Below are positions 41,589 through 50,120 of a stretch of DNA of 58,816 bases, piece by piece. Made by a program: the position numbers and the translations under genes. The notes beneath the pieces were generated by a model. That model was not told where the DNA came from. It made no database searches and saw only the letters and a program-made list of their open reading frames with translations. The stretch comes from Pseudomonas sp. Ant30-3 (GTDB lineage: Bacteria > Pseudomonadota > Gammaproteobacteria > Pseudomonadales > Pseudomonadaceae), in assembly GCF_000690905.1 (NCBI RefSeq), contig NZ_JMCL01000082.1, forward strand, positions 1-58,816, given 5' to 3'. Positions within the stretch are counted from its first letter, which is position 1. Each line of letters opens with the position of its first letter.

Positions 41589-42584
41589 TTACCGATGGTG
41601 AGTGTCGCCAGCCGGTCGCTGAAAATGGCGGACCTGGATCTGGAAACCATTACGTAAGCCTACATAGAGGCTTTCCCCGGGAACGAGTCCCGCAGCGGTG
41701 GCCCAACGGGCCAAATCGTCCTGTTCAAACCCCAACCACAGATCACCGCAGGCCTCCCTGGCCCAACTCTGGTTGTGGCTACATAACTCTGTCACGAGCA
41801 GGCTACCGCCCGGTTGCAGCAAGGTGGCCATGTGCTTGAGCGCTTCGGCCGGTGCGGCGAAATGGTGCAGCACCATATTCAGAACGACGCAATCGGCCTG
41901 AAGATTAACCCCGTTCAATGCATCGGCCAGTTGCAGGCTGACGTTAGCCAGCGCTTGCCGATCGCAGACCTGACGCGCCAGCTCAAGCATCGCCGGGCTG
42001 TTGTCCAGCGCCGTGACATGGCGGAAGCGGCGCGCCAGTTCCGGCAGAAATGCGCCGTCGCCCGGGCCGACTTCGATGGCCGTCGCGCCGTCGCCGAAAC
42101 TCAGCTTGTCGAGCAACGCCACCACACTGTCGCGGTACTGCGGCAGCCCGGCGATCAAGTCCTGCTGGGCGCGAAATTTCTCGGCGACCCGTGAGAAAAA
42201 GTCCTGGCTGGCCGCTGCGCGCTGGCCATGCACCTGACCGATCCGCGACTGCACATCGGTCGGCAGGGTCAGGTTGTCCACTTCGTCGAGCAACGCGGCG
42301 TGCAGTTTGCCGCCGAGCAAATCGGTGTGGGGCAGGGCGCGGCGGTAGAAAATTGCATTGCCTTCCCGGCGCGTCGCCACCAGATCGGCCTGGGCCAACA
42401 CCTTGAGGTGATGACTCATGCCGGATTGGCCGATGGCGAAAATCTGCGCCAGTTCCAGCACGCCGAACGAGTCGTTGGCCAGCGCGCGCAATACATTCAG
42501 CCGCAGAGGATCGCCGCCGGCCTTACACAGGGCCGCCAGCTCATCGCAATCGTCATGTTGAATGGAAGGCACGCGTAAATTCAT
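41589..42584 (-). CDS. ArsR-family regulator fused to a SAM-dependent methyltransferase-type domain
   Basis: A 331-residue two-domain protein. The N-terminal ~95 residues are an ArsR-type winged helix (GGDPLRLNVLRALANDSFGVLELAQIFAIGQSGMSHHLKVLAQADLVATRREGN). Residues about 150-331 form a class I methyltransferase fold with the SAM-binding AIEVGPGDGAFLPELARR (near 168) and the motif-II acid in VTALDNSPAML. No catalytic motif is obvious, so the second domain may sense SAM or SAH rather than methylate. It is cotranscribed with metK (18-base gap) and stands behind a near-perfect palindrome, which fits a regulator of methyl-cycle genes such as the SahR-like ArsR proteins described in proteobacteria. 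Its effector is an inference. Confidence 0.88.
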   Translation of the reverse strand: MNLRVPSIQHDDCDELAALCKAGGDPLRLNVLRALANDSFGVLELAQIFAIGQSGMSHHLKVLAQADLVATRREGNAIFYRRALPHTDLLGGKLHAALLDEVDNLTLPTDVQSRIGQVHGQRAAASQDFFSRVAEKFRAQQDLIAGLPQYRDSVVALLDKLSFGDGATAIEVGPGDGAFLPELARRFRHVTALDNSPAMLELARQVCDRQALANVSLQLADALNGVNLQADCVVLNMVLHHFAAPAEALKHMATLLQPGGSLLVTELCSHNQSWAREACGDLWLGFEQDDLARWATAAGLVPGESLYVGLRNGFQIQVRHFQRPAGDTHHR

Positions 42585-42624
42585 AAGGCCGGCAGTCTAG
42601 TCACGGGTCGGGAGCATCGCAAGG

Positions 42625-42650
42625 GCAATATCAAAAAGTTTTGATATTGC
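42625..42650. promoter_or_regulatory. Palindrome GCAATATCAAAA-N2-TTTTGATATTGC, candidate operator of the ArsR/metK operon
   Basis: Twelve-base arms are fully complementary around AG. It lies 41 bases upstream of the regulator start, in the gap shared with the divergent tkt gene, and is AT-rich in a GC-rich setting, as ArsR-family operators usually are. Confidence 0.75.
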
Positions 42651-42857
42651 TCGATAGGTGGCACTTCCCGACCTTCGGTTTACCCTTCAAACGAACAGCG
42701 GAAAGGTTTCACCTGTCGAAACCTTCGTTATGCATGGGAAAAACGCTTCCATATGACTATCCGTCATTGCCCCGAGGCGGGTCGGTGAGGGAAAATGCTC
42801 GCCTTTTTTCCGTTTCGTATTATTCACTCTTGATTCAGAATCCCCAGGAGAACAGCG

Positions 42858-44855
42858 ATGCCAAGCCGTCGTGAGCGTGCCAACGCCATTCGTGCCCTCA
42901 GCATGGATGCCGTGCAAAAAGCCAACAGCGGCCATCCGGGTGCCCCTATGGGTATGGCGGATATCGCCGAAGTACTTTGGCGTGACTACCTCAAGCACAA
43001 CCCGAGCAATCCTTCGTTCGCCGACCGTGACCGCTTCGTGCTGTCCAACGGTCACGGTTCGATGCTGATCTATTCCCTGCTGCACCTGACCGGTTACGAC
43101 CTGTCGATCGAAGACCTGAAAAACTTCCGTCAGCTGCACAGCCGTACCCCGGGTCACCCGGAATTCAGCTACACCCCGGGTGTTGAAACCACCACCGGTC
43201 CACTGGGCCAAGGCCTGGCCAACGCCGTGGGTTTCGCCCTGGCAGAGAAAGTCCTGGCGGGTCAATTCAACCGTCCTGGCCACAACATTGTCGACCACCA
43301 CACCTACGTGTTCCTGGGTGATGGCTGCATGATGGAAGGCATTTCCCACGAAGTCGGCTCGCTGGCCGGTACGCTGGGTCTGGGCAAACTGATCGCTTTC
43401 TACGATGACAACGGCATTTCCATCGACGGCGAAGTCGAAGGCTGGTTCACCGATGACACGCCGAAGCGTTTCGAAGCCTACAACTGGCAGGTGATCCGCA
43501 ACGTTGACGGTCACGACCCGGAAGAAATCAAGACCGCCATCGAAACTGCACGCAAAAGCGAGCAGCCGACGCTGATCTGCTGCAAGACCACCATCGGTTT
43601 CGGTTCGCCGAACAAGCAAGGTAAAGAAGACTGTCACGGCGCTCCGTTGGGTGACGCGGAGATCGCCCTGACCCGCGCAGCACTGAAGTGGAATCATGGC
43701 CCGTTCGAAATCCCGGCCGATATTTACGCTGAGTGGGATGCCAAGGAAGCCGGTCTCGCGGCCGAAGCCGAGTGGGATCAGCGTTTCGCTGCCTACTCCG
43801 CCGCATTCCCTGAGCTGGCCAACGAATTGGTGCGTCGTCTGAGCGGTGAGCTGCCGGCTGGCTTCGCTGAAAAAGCTTCGGCATATATTGCTGAAATCGC
43901 GGCCAAAGGCGAAACCATCGCCAGCCGCAAAGCCAGCCAGAACGCGCTGAACGCCTACGGCCCGTTGTTGCCGGAACTGCTCGGTGGTTCGGCTGACCTG
44001 GCCGGTTCCAACCTGACCTTGTGGAGTGGCTGCAAAGGCGTCACTGCTGAAGACGCCAGCGGCAACTACATGTACTACGGCGTGCGCGAATTCGGCATGA
44101 GCGCAATCATGAACGGCGTCGCCTTGCACGGCGGTCTGGTGCCTTACGGCGCGACCTTCCTGATGTTCATGGAATACGCGCGCAACGCGGTACGCATGGC
44201 TTCGCTGATGAAGAAGCGCGTGGTGTTCGTCTACACCCACGACTCCATCGGTCTTGGCGAAGACGGTCCGACTCACCAGCCGGTCGAGCAACTGACCAGC
44301 CTGCGCAGCACGCCGAACCTCGACACTTGGCGCCCAGCCGATGCCGTTGAATCGGCGGTCTGCTGGAAGCTTGCGATCGAGCGCAAGGACGGCCCTTCGG
44401 CGCTGATCTTCTCGCGTCAGAACCTGCAGCATCAGGAGCGTGACGCCGGCCAGATCGCCGACATCGCCCGTGGCGGTTACGTGTTGAAGGATTGCGTAGG
44501 CGAGCCTGAGCTGATCCTGATCTCCACCGGTTCGGAAGTCGGTCTGGCGGTTCAGGCGTACGACAAACTGACTGCACAAGGTCGCAATGTGCGCGTTGTT
44601 TCGATGCCTTGCACCAGCGTGTTCGATGCGCAGGACGCCGGTTACAAGCAAGCGGTTCTGCCGTTGCAGGTCAGCGCCCGTATCGCCATCGAAGCCGCGC
44701 ATGCGGACTACTGGTACAAATACGTGGGCCTGGAAGGCCGCGTGATCGGCATGACCTCTTACGGCGAGTCGGCGCCTGCGCCAGCCTTGTTTGAAGAGTT
44801 TGGTTTTACCCTGGAAAACATCCTGGGTCAGGCTGAAGAGCTGCTGGAAGACTAA
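42858..44855 (+). CDS. tkt: Transketolase
   Basis: TPP enzyme of the pentose phosphate pathway; transfers two-carbon units between ketose donors and aldose acceptors, here also giving erythrose 4-phosphate used by Epd downstream. 665 residues, full length: ANSGHPGAPMGMADIA near residue 20, the TPP-binding GDGCMMEGISHE (about 154-165), the catalytic Glu in YYGVREFGMSAIMNG (about 405), and HDSIGLGEDGPTHQPVEQ (about 460). ATG at 42858 follows AGGAG. It is divergent from the ArsR/metK operon over 273 bases that hold that operon's operator. Next downstream is a long inverted repeat before epd. Confidence 0.97.
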   Translation: MPSRRERANAIRALSMDAVQKANSGHPGAPMGMADIAEVLWRDYLKHNPSNPSFADRDRFVLSNGHGSMLIYSLLHLTGYDLSIEDLKNFRQLHSRTPGHPEFSYTPGVETTTGPLGQGLANAVGFALAEKVLAGQFNRPGHNIVDHHTYVFLGDGCMMEGISHEVGSLAGTLGLGKLIAFYDDNGISIDGEVEGWFTDDTPKRFEAYNWQVIRNVDGHDPEEIKTAIETARKSEQPTLICCKTTIGFGSPNKQGKEDCHGAPLGDAEIALTRAALKWNHGPFEIPADIYAEWDAKEAGLAAEAEWDQRFAAYSAAFPELANELVRRLSGELPAGFAEKASAYIAEIAAKGETIASRKASQNALNAYGPLLPELLGGSADLAGSNLTLWSGCKGVTAEDASGNYMYYGVREFGMSAIMNGVALHGGLVPYGATFLMFMEYARNAVRMASLMKKRVVFVYTHDSIGLGEDGPTHQPVEQLTSLRSTPNLDTWRPADAVESAVCWKLAIERKDGPSALIFSRQNLQHQERDAGQIADIARGGYVLKDCVGEPELILISTGSEVGLAVQAYDKLTAQGRNVRVVSMPCTSVFDAQDAGYKQAVLPLQVSARIAIEAAHADYWYKYVGLEGRVIGMTSYGESAPAPALFEEFGFTLENILGQAEELLED

Positions 44856-44865
44856 GGCACAATTT

Positions 44866-44998
44866 GTGTAGCAGCTGCCGAAGGCTGCGTCCGGCCGCGA
44901 AGCGGTCGTTGAATCAGACACTACGTTCACGTTGAAGAACGCGTTGTCAGATTCACGACCGCTTCGCGGCCGGACGCAGGCTGCGCCAGCTGCTACAA
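44866..44998. repeat. Long inverted repeat (GTAGCAGCTGCCGAAGGCTGCGTCCGGCCGCGAAGC class), copy 1
   Basis: Arms of about 50 bases: GTAGCAGCTG..GGCTGCGTCCGGCCGCGAAGCGGTCGT and its complement around about 30 bases of spacer. A diverged second copy lies at 49311-49441, so the pair flanks epd-pgk-fba. Confidence 0.93.
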
Positions 44999-45048
44999 GG
45001 TTGTGTTGTTAACGAGAATTTCGTCTGCCCGCGTCTATCGAGAACCCC

Positions 45049-46104
45049 ATGGCTCAACCGCGTCCTTACAAAGTTGCACTCAACGGCTATGGCCGCATTG
45101 GTCGTTGCGTCTTGCGTGCGTTGTTCGAGCGAGGCGAGAAGGCCGGGTTTGAGATTGTCGCAATCAACGATCTGGCCGACATGGCCAGCATCGAATACCT
45201 GACACGCTTCGACTCCACGCACGGGCGTTTTCCCGGTGAAGTGCGAGTGGACGGCGATTGTCTGCATATTAATGGCGATTGCGTGAAGGTCCTGCGCAGT
45301 GCCACCCCCGAAGGAATAGATTGGGCGTCGCTGGGGATCGACCTGGTGCTGGAGTGCTCCGGTGCCTGGCACACCCGTCAAGACGGCCAGCGCTTTCTCG
45401 ACGCCGGCGCACCTCGGGTGTTGTTTTCCCAACCGATGGCCAGCGAGTCGGATGTCGACGCTACCATCGTCTACGGCGTCAATCAGGATTGCCTGAGCGG
45501 CGACGAGCTGCTGGTATCCAACGCGTCCTGCACCACCAATTGTGGCGTGCCGCTGTTGCGCCTGCTGGACCAGGCCATTGGTCTGGAGTATGTATCGATC
45601 ACCACCATTCACTCGGCAATGAACGATCAGCCGGTGATCGACGCTTATCACCACGAAGACCTGCGCCGCACCCGTTCGGCGTTCCAGTCGGTGATTCCTG
45701 TGTCCACTGGTCTGGCGCGTGGTATCGAACGCTTGCTGCCGGAACTTGCTGGCCGAATTCAGGCCAAAGCCGTGCGAGTGCCGACGGTAAACGTGTCTTG
45801 TCTCGACATCACGATGCAGACCGTGAGCGACACCGACGCCACCGAGGTCAACCGGATTCTGCGCGAGGCTGCCACCAGTGGCCCGCTCAAAGGCCTGCTG
45901 GCCTACACCGAGCTGCCTCACGCAAGCTGTGATTTCAACCACGACCCACATTCGGCAATCGTCGATGCCAGTCAGACCCGCGTTTCCGGCCCACGGCTGG
46001 TGAACATCCTGGCCTGGTTCGACAACGAATGGGGTTTTGCCAACCGAATGCTGGACGTTGCAGAACATTATCTGCAAACAGCGATCAACAAACCTGCTCT
46101 CTAA
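45049..46104 (+). CDS. epd: Erythrose-4-phosphate dehydrogenase (GAPDH family)
   Basis: NAD-dependent oxidation of erythrose 4-phosphate to erythronate 4-phosphate, the first step of the DXP-independent pyridoxal phosphate branch. 351 residues with the Rossmann start KVALNGYGRIGRCVLRAL, the catalytic Cys161 in SNASCTTNCG and the His188 in TTIHSAMNDQPV. Context (tkt upstream, pgk 24 bases downstream) and the sequence style (PYKVALNGYGRIGR, LPHASCDFNHDPHSAIVD) fit Epd rather than the glycolytic GapA, though the two cannot be separated by motifs alone. ATG at 45049. It is probably one transcript with pgk. Confidence 0.9.
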   Translation: MAQPRPYKVALNGYGRIGRCVLRALFERGEKAGFEIVAINDLADMASIEYLTRFDSTHGRFPGEVRVDGDCLHINGDCVKVLRSATPEGIDWASLGIDLVLECSGAWHTRQDGQRFLDAGAPRVLFSQPMASESDVDATIVYGVNQDCLSGDELLVSNASCTTNCGVPLLRLLDQAIGLEYVSITTIHSAMNDQPVIDAYHHEDLRRTRSAFQSVIPVSTGLARGIERLLPELAGRIQAKAVRVPTVNVSCLDITMQTVSDTDATEVNRILREAATSGPLKGLLAYTELPHASCDFNHDPHSAIVDASQTRVSGPRLVNILAWFDNEWGFANRMLDVAEHYLQTAINKPAL

Positions 46105-46128
46105 ATCAGCTACCAGGAAATGCGACCC

Positions 46129-47292
46129 ATGACCGTGTTGAAGATGACCGACCTCGATCTGCAAGGTAAGCGCGTACTGATTCGCGAAGACCTCAACGTC
46201 CCAGTCAAGGACGGTGTAGTCACCAGCGATGCGCGGATCCTGGCTTCGCTGCCGACCATCAGGCTGGCCCTGGAAAAAGGCGCGGCGGTGATGGTCTGCT
46301 CGCACCTCGGCCGCCCGACCGAAGGCGAGTTTTCCGCCGAAAACAGCCTCAAGCCGGTAGCCGATTACCTGAGCAACGCTTTGGGCCGTGAAGTGCCATT
46401 GGTGGCCGATTACCTGGAAGGCGTCGAGGTCAAGGCCGGCGACATCGTCCTGTTCGAAAACGTGCGCTTCAACAAGGGCGAGAAAAAGAACGCTGACGAA
46501 CTGGCGCAGCAATATGCTTCGCTATGCGACGTGTTCGTGATGGATGCCTTCGGCACCGCGCACCGCGCTGAAGGTTCGACCCACGGCGTAGCCAAGTTCG
46601 CCAAAGTTGCCGCAGCGGGCCCTTTGCTCGCCGCTGAGCTGGAAGCATTGGGCAAGGCGCTGGGTTCGCCGGCGCAGCCAATGGCCGCCATCGTTGCCGG
46701 CTCCAAGGTCTCGACCAAACTGGACGTGCTGAACAGCCTGAGCGAGATCTGCAATCAACTGATCGTCGGTGGCGGCATCGCCAACACCTTCCTCGCAGCG
46801 GCCGGTCACCCGGTCGGCAAATCCCTGTACGAACCGGACCTGCTCGACACCGCGCGTGAAATTGCGGCCAAGGTCAGCGTGCCGCTGCCAGTGGATGTTG
46901 TCGTTGCCAAGGAATTCGCGGAAAGCGCCACTGCCACCGTCAAGCTGATCGCTGACGTGGCAGAAGACGACATGATTCTGGACATCGGTCCGCAGACCGC
47001 GGCGAATTTCGCCGAATTGCTGAAATCGTCCAAAACCATTCTGTGGAACGGCCCGGTTGGCGTGTTCGAATTCGATCAGTTCGGCAATGGCACCAAAGTC
47101 CTGGCGCAAGCGATCGCTGAAAGCTCGGCGTTTTCCATCGCTGGCGGCGGCGACACCCTGGCCGCTATCGATAAATATGGCGTTGCTGACCGGATCTCCT
47201 ACATTTCTACCGGTGGTGGTGCTTTCCTCGAATTCGTCGAAGGCAAAGTGTTGCCAGCCGTCGAAGTCCTCGAAAGCCGGGCCAAGGGCTGA
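46129..47292 (+). CDS. pgk: Phosphoglycerate kinase
   Basis: Glycolytic/gluconeogenic kinase transferring phosphate between 1,3-bisphosphoglycerate and ADP. 387 residues, the standard Pseudomonas length. Visible motifs: GKRVLIREDLNVPVKDG at the N-terminus, the substrate-binding Arg and His in VCSHLGRPTEGE, VMDAFGTAHRAEGSTHG in the N-domain, IVAGSKVSTKLDVL in the middle, and the C-domain nucleotide site WNGPVGVFEF and GGGDTLAAIDKYG. The ATG at 46129 is spaced well from AGGA; the ATG at 46120 is too close to it. It is cotranscribed with epd, which ends 24 bases upstream. Confidence 0.98.
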   Translation: MTVLKMTDLDLQGKRVLIREDLNVPVKDGVVTSDARILASLPTIRLALEKGAAVMVCSHLGRPTEGEFSAENSLKPVADYLSNALGREVPLVADYLEGVEVKAGDIVLFENVRFNKGEKKNADELAQQYASLCDVFVMDAFGTAHRAEGSTHGVAKFAKVAAAGPLLAAELEALGKALGSPAQPMAAIVAGSKVSTKLDVLNSLSEICNQLIVGGGIANTFLAAAGHPVGKSLYEPDLLDTAREIAAKVSVPLPVDVVVAKEFAESATATVKLIADVAEDDMILDIGPQTAANFAELLKSSKTILWNGPVGVFEFDQFGNGTKVLAQAIAESSAFSIAGGGDTLAAIDKYGVADRISYISTGGGAFLEFVEGKVLPAVEVLESRAKG

Positions 47293-47326
47293 AGTTGTGG
47301 TATTGGCCAGGCAAAGGAGTGTTCAC

Positions 47327-47548
47327 ATGGTCAGGCTGCTAGCGTTGTTGATCGTCGCCGGTTCGCTGACGGCCTGCGGGAGTAACCCGAAAGCCGCAGC
47401 GCAACCGGCGCCGCAAACCGTGGAAAAGGGCTGCTACCAGGCTGACTGGCAGGCGGAAACCAACCCGGTGATCAACAAGCGCTCAGGGCCGGACGGCCTG
47501 GAGAAATACGAAACACTGACACCCGCCAAGGAACATGGCTGTCCTTGA
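47327..47548 (+). CDS. Small lipoprotein of unknown function
   Basis: A 73-residue protein with a clear lipoprotein signal, MVRLLALLIVAGSLTACG with lipobox LTAC, followed by a short hydrophilic mature part (about 56 residues) containing two further Cys (KGCYQADW and EHGCP) that may form a disulphide. ATG at 47327 follows AAAGGAG; an upstream in-frame extension is an alternative reading of pgk. It lies 34 bases after pgk and 56 bases before mliC, so it appears to belong to the same transcript. No family recognised; function unknown. Confidence 0.75.
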   Translation: MVRLLALLIVAGSLTACGSNPKAAAQPAPQTVEKGCYQADWQAETNPVINKRSGPDGLEKYETLTPAKEHGCP

Positions 47549-47604
47549 CGGGTCTGACTCCTTACTCAGGGCTGGCGGCATGTTTCGTCGGCCGAGGAAC
47601 ACGG

Positions 47605-47937
47605 ATGAAAGGTTTTATCGCCATTACGGCGTTGGCGTTGCTGGCGGGTTGCTCCAGTTTCAACCTGTTCAAACCGGCCGAACCAACGGACAGCTGGACC
47701 ACCTGGACCTGTGACAGTCAGGCCAAAGTGTTGTGGCGTTACGTCAATGAAAGCCGCGAAGAAGTAGACGTCCGCCTCGGCGGGGCCGAACAGGTTTATC
47801 GCCTGAAGCAAGAGCCTGGCGCGTCGGGTGCGCTATATAGCAGTGACATGCTGGCGTTTCACATCAAAGGTGAGGAAGGCCTGGTTTACTGGGTCGCCAC
47901 CAATGATTTGATTGGCCGCGGTTGTAAAGCGCAGTAA
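47605..47937 (+). CDS. mliC: MliC-type membrane-bound lysozyme inhibitor
   Basis: Lipoprotein that inhibits C-type lysozyme and protects peptidoglycan from host lysozyme. 110 residues: signal with lipobox LAGC (Cys near 15), then an eight-stranded MliC barrel beginning SWTTWTCDSQAKVLWRYVNE, with conserved Cys pairing to GRGCKAQ at the end, and the family strand EQVYRLKQEPGASGALYSSDMLAFHIKGEEGLVYW. The ATG at 47605 gives a compact signal peptide and has AGGAA before it; an in-frame start 20 codons upstream is not typical. It ends the pgk-associated group and is followed by a REPIN. Confidence 0.87.
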   Translation: MKGFIAITALALLAGCSSFNLFKPAEPTDSWTTWTCDSQAKVLWRYVNESREEVDVRLGGAEQVYRLKQEPGASGALYSSDMLAFHIKGEEGLVYWVATNDLIGRGCKAQ

Positions 47938-47956
47938 TCACGGCTGACGTAGTCCT

Positions 47957-48040
47957 TGTAGGAGCTGGCTTGCCAGCGATGAGGCCCTGAAGGCCTGCAC
48001 TGTCCGAATGGACGCCATCGCCAGCAAGCCGGCTCCTACG
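47957..48040. repeat. REPIN (GTAGGAGCCGGCTTGCTGGCGA class), one arm diverged
   Basis: Left arm TGTAGGAGCTGGCTTGCCAGC, right arm CATCGCCAGCAAGCCGGCTCC, around a 34-base centre that carries its own GGCCCTGAAGGCC dyad. Confidence 0.9.
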
Positions 48041-48174
48041 GAGGATGTGTTGCGCAGTAGAGCAACACCCAATTCGCAGCACGGGCCAACCCCCGATCTG
48101 CAATAACTTGAATAGCCACCGCCGCTCCGGCAGGCTGACACGATTAACGACCCAAACCGGGAGAGACACGCACA

Positions 48175-49239
48175 ATGGCACTTATCAGCATGCGCCAGAT
48201 GCTGGACCACGCAGCCGAATTCGGCTACGGCGTTCCAGCCTTCAACGTCAACAACCTTGAGCAGATGCGCGCCATCATGGAAGCCGCTGACAAGACTGAC
48301 TCCCCGGTGATCGTCCAGGCTTCGGCCGGTGCTCGCAAATACGCCGGTGCGCCGTTCCTGCGTCACCTGATCCTCGCAGCAATCGAAGAATTCCCGCATA
48401 TCCCGGTGTGCATGCACCAGGACCACGGCACCAGCCCTGACGTCTGCCAGCGCTCCATTCAACTGGGCTTCAGCTCGGTGATGATGGACGGTTCCCTCGG
48501 CGAAGACGGCAAGACCCCGACCGACTACGACTACAACGTCCGTGTCACTCAGCAGACTGTAGCCATGGCTCACGCCTGCGGCGTTTCGGTTGAAGGTGAG
48601 CTGGGCTGCCTGGGTTCGCTGGAAACCGGCATGGCCGGTGAAGAAGACGGCATCGGCGCTGAAGGCGTCCTGGATCACAGCCAGATGCTGACCGACCCGG
48701 AAGAAGCCGCTGATTTCGTCAAGCGCACCCAGGTCGATGCGTTGGCAATCGCCATCGGTACCAGCCACGGCGCCTACAAATTCACCAAGCCACCTACCGG
48801 CGACGTGTTGGCCATCGACCGCATCAAAGAAATCCACAAGCGCATTCCGAACACCCACCTGGTGATGCACGGTTCGTCTTCGGTTCCGCAAGAGTGGCTG
48901 GCGATCATCAACCAGTACGGCGGCGACATCAAAGAAACCTACGGCGTGCCGGTTGAAGAAATCGTCGAAGGCATCAAGCACGGCGTGCGCAAGGTCAACA
49001 TCGACACCGACCTGCGCCTGGCGTCCACCGGTGCAATGCGTCGCCTGATGGCCACCAACCCAAGCGAATTCGACCCGCGCAAATTCTTCGGCGCCACCGT
49101 AACTGCGATGCGTGATGTCTGTATCGCTCGTTATGAAGCCTTTGGTACTGCCGGCAACGCTTCAAAGATCAAACCGATCTCGCTGGAAGCGATGTACCAG
49201 CGTTATCTGAAGGGTGAGTTGAACGCTAAGGTCAACTAA
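48175..49239 (+). CDS. fba: Fructose-bisphosphate aldolase, class II
   Basis: Zinc aldolase splitting or forming fructose 1,6-bisphosphate; central to gluconeogenesis in Pseudomonas, which lacks a classical Embden-Meyerhof route. 354 residues, of the Calvin-cycle-type (CbbA-like) class IIb subgroup. Motifs: MRQMLDHAAEFGYGVPAFNVNN at the start, the Zn-site VCMHQDHGTSP with a His-x-x-His (about residue 80), EGELGCLGSLETG, AIAIGTSHGAYKF with a further zinc His, and VMHGSSSVP. ATG at 48175 follows GGAGAG. It has its own 237-base upstream gap, partly filled by a REPIN, and a strong terminator at 49259. Confidence 0.97.
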   Translation: MALISMRQMLDHAAEFGYGVPAFNVNNLEQMRAIMEAADKTDSPVIVQASAGARKYAGAPFLRHLILAAIEEFPHIPVCMHQDHGTSPDVCQRSIQLGFSSVMMDGSLGEDGKTPTDYDYNVRVTQQTVAMAHACGVSVEGELGCLGSLETGMAGEEDGIGAEGVLDHSQMLTDPEEAADFVKRTQVDALAIAIGTSHGAYKFTKPPTGDVLAIDRIKEIHKRIPNTHLVMHGSSSVPQEWLAIINQYGGDIKETYGVPVEEIVEGIKHGVRKVNIDTDLRLASTGAMRRLMATNPSEFDPRKFFGATVTAMRDVCIARYEAFGTAGNASKIKPISLEAMYQRYLKGELNAKVN

Positions 49240-49258
49240 GCCTTCTGCGTTGAACCCT

Positions 49259-49290
49259 AGAAAAACCCGCAGGAATGCGGGTTTTTTATT
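49259..49290 (+). terminator. Rho-independent terminator of fba
   Basis: AAAAACCCGCA/TGCGGGTTTTTT hairpin with a four-base loop and T-run, 20 bases after the stop. Confidence 0.93.
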
Positions 49291-49310
49291 GCCTGAAAAA
49301 AGGCGCCGCT

Positions 49311-49441
49311 CTGTAGCAGCTGTCGAGCCTGCGTCCAGCCGCGAAGCAGTCGTTAAAATCACAGACCCCATCCATGCGAAAGGAGCGATGGCGAGGACTT
49401 CGTCTTCGAACGCAGCCTCGCAGGCTCGGCAGCTGCTACAG
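49311..49441. repeat. Long inverted repeat, copy 2 (relative of the repeat at 44866)
   Basis: Starts TGTAGCAGCTGTCGAGCCTGCGTCC and ends TCGGCAGCTGCTACAG. The arms are partly mismatched compared with copy 1 and its centre is unrelated. Confidence 0.85.
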
Positions 49442-49451
49442 GGATTTGGCG

Positions 49452-50120
49452 TTACTTATCGTGATCAATATCCAGCTTGCTGAACATCACCTTCCCGCCT
49501 TCGCTGGTATATCCGGAGTTATCCTGCACATACACACCCGCCTTGAAATACAGCGGTTTGACGCGCCATTTCTCGCTGATGTTGGTATCCCACTGATAGC
49601 CCGCCGCACTGATGCCCAGTGCGCCGCCCGGACTCAGGTGAATAAGATAGGAAAATTCCTGATGGAGTTTTACGCCAGTCGCGACAGTGATGACCCGACC
49701 CTCGTCGTCATCGGGGCGCATGCGCACTTTGGCGACAATATCGCCAGTGTCCGAACTGGTATCGTATTGATATTCAACCTTCACCATCGGCTTCTGGCTT
49801 TGAAAAGCGTGGATCTGGCCGATGACAATCTTGCCAGAACTGGGAACCTGCTTAACTGCCAGCGTTGCTCGAAGAAAATTGTCAGCGTCGGGGTAGTACC
49901 AGTTTCGCAAGGTGCCGTTGCTGTAGGTTTCGCGCAATTCCGTGCGGGCATATTTAGCGTTTTCGGTGCGGGTGCCTGTCACCGGAGACCAGAAAAACAG
50001 CGTTCCGGTATTTGAATGGAAGTATTGATCCTTGAATCCCTTCACCAGTTTCGTGGTCTCGACAGTGTAGGGAGGGCTACCGACAGGAACGCTCAGATTC
50101 CAGGTTGCAAGATCGATCAT
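49452..50120 (-). CDS. Polysaccharide lyase family 7 alginate lyase without signal peptide
   Basis: A 222-residue single-domain jelly-roll lyase that should cleave beta-1,4 linkages of alginate. All three PL7 signatures are present: RTELRE (about residue 61), the catalytic QIH in IVIGQIHAFQSQ (about 102) and YFKAGVYVQDNSG (about 195). The start ATG at 50120 (MIDLATWNLSVPVGS) gives no signal peptide, and the upstream extension is arginine/leucine-rich but not a signal either, so the enzyme is probably cytoplasmic, like the unsecreted P. aeruginosa PL7 protein. It is divergent from the c-di-GMP protein and not in an alginate cluster. Its 3' end is next to the long repeat. Confidence 0.9.
   Translation of the reverse strand: MIDLATWNLSVPVGSPPYTVETTKLVKGFKDQYFHSNTGTLFFWSPVTGTRTENAKYARTELRETYSNGTLRNWYYPDADNFLRATLAVKQVPSSGKIVIGQIHAFQSQKPMVKVEYQYDTSSDTGDIVAKVRMRPDDDEGRVITVATGVKLHQEFSYLIHLSPGGALGISAAGYQWDTNISEKWRVKPLYFKAGVYVQDNSGYTSEGGKVMFSKLDIDHDK

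Noticed and set aside
42687..44930. 747-codon open frame on the minus strand opposite tkt
   Set aside because: Antisense shadow of a highly biased codon-usage gene; tkt itself has every transketolase motif.
44866..44998. Long hairpin considered as an attachment site or small RNA gene
   Set aside because: It has the REP-doublet layout, a second copy at 49311, no integrase nearby and no promoter or T-run.
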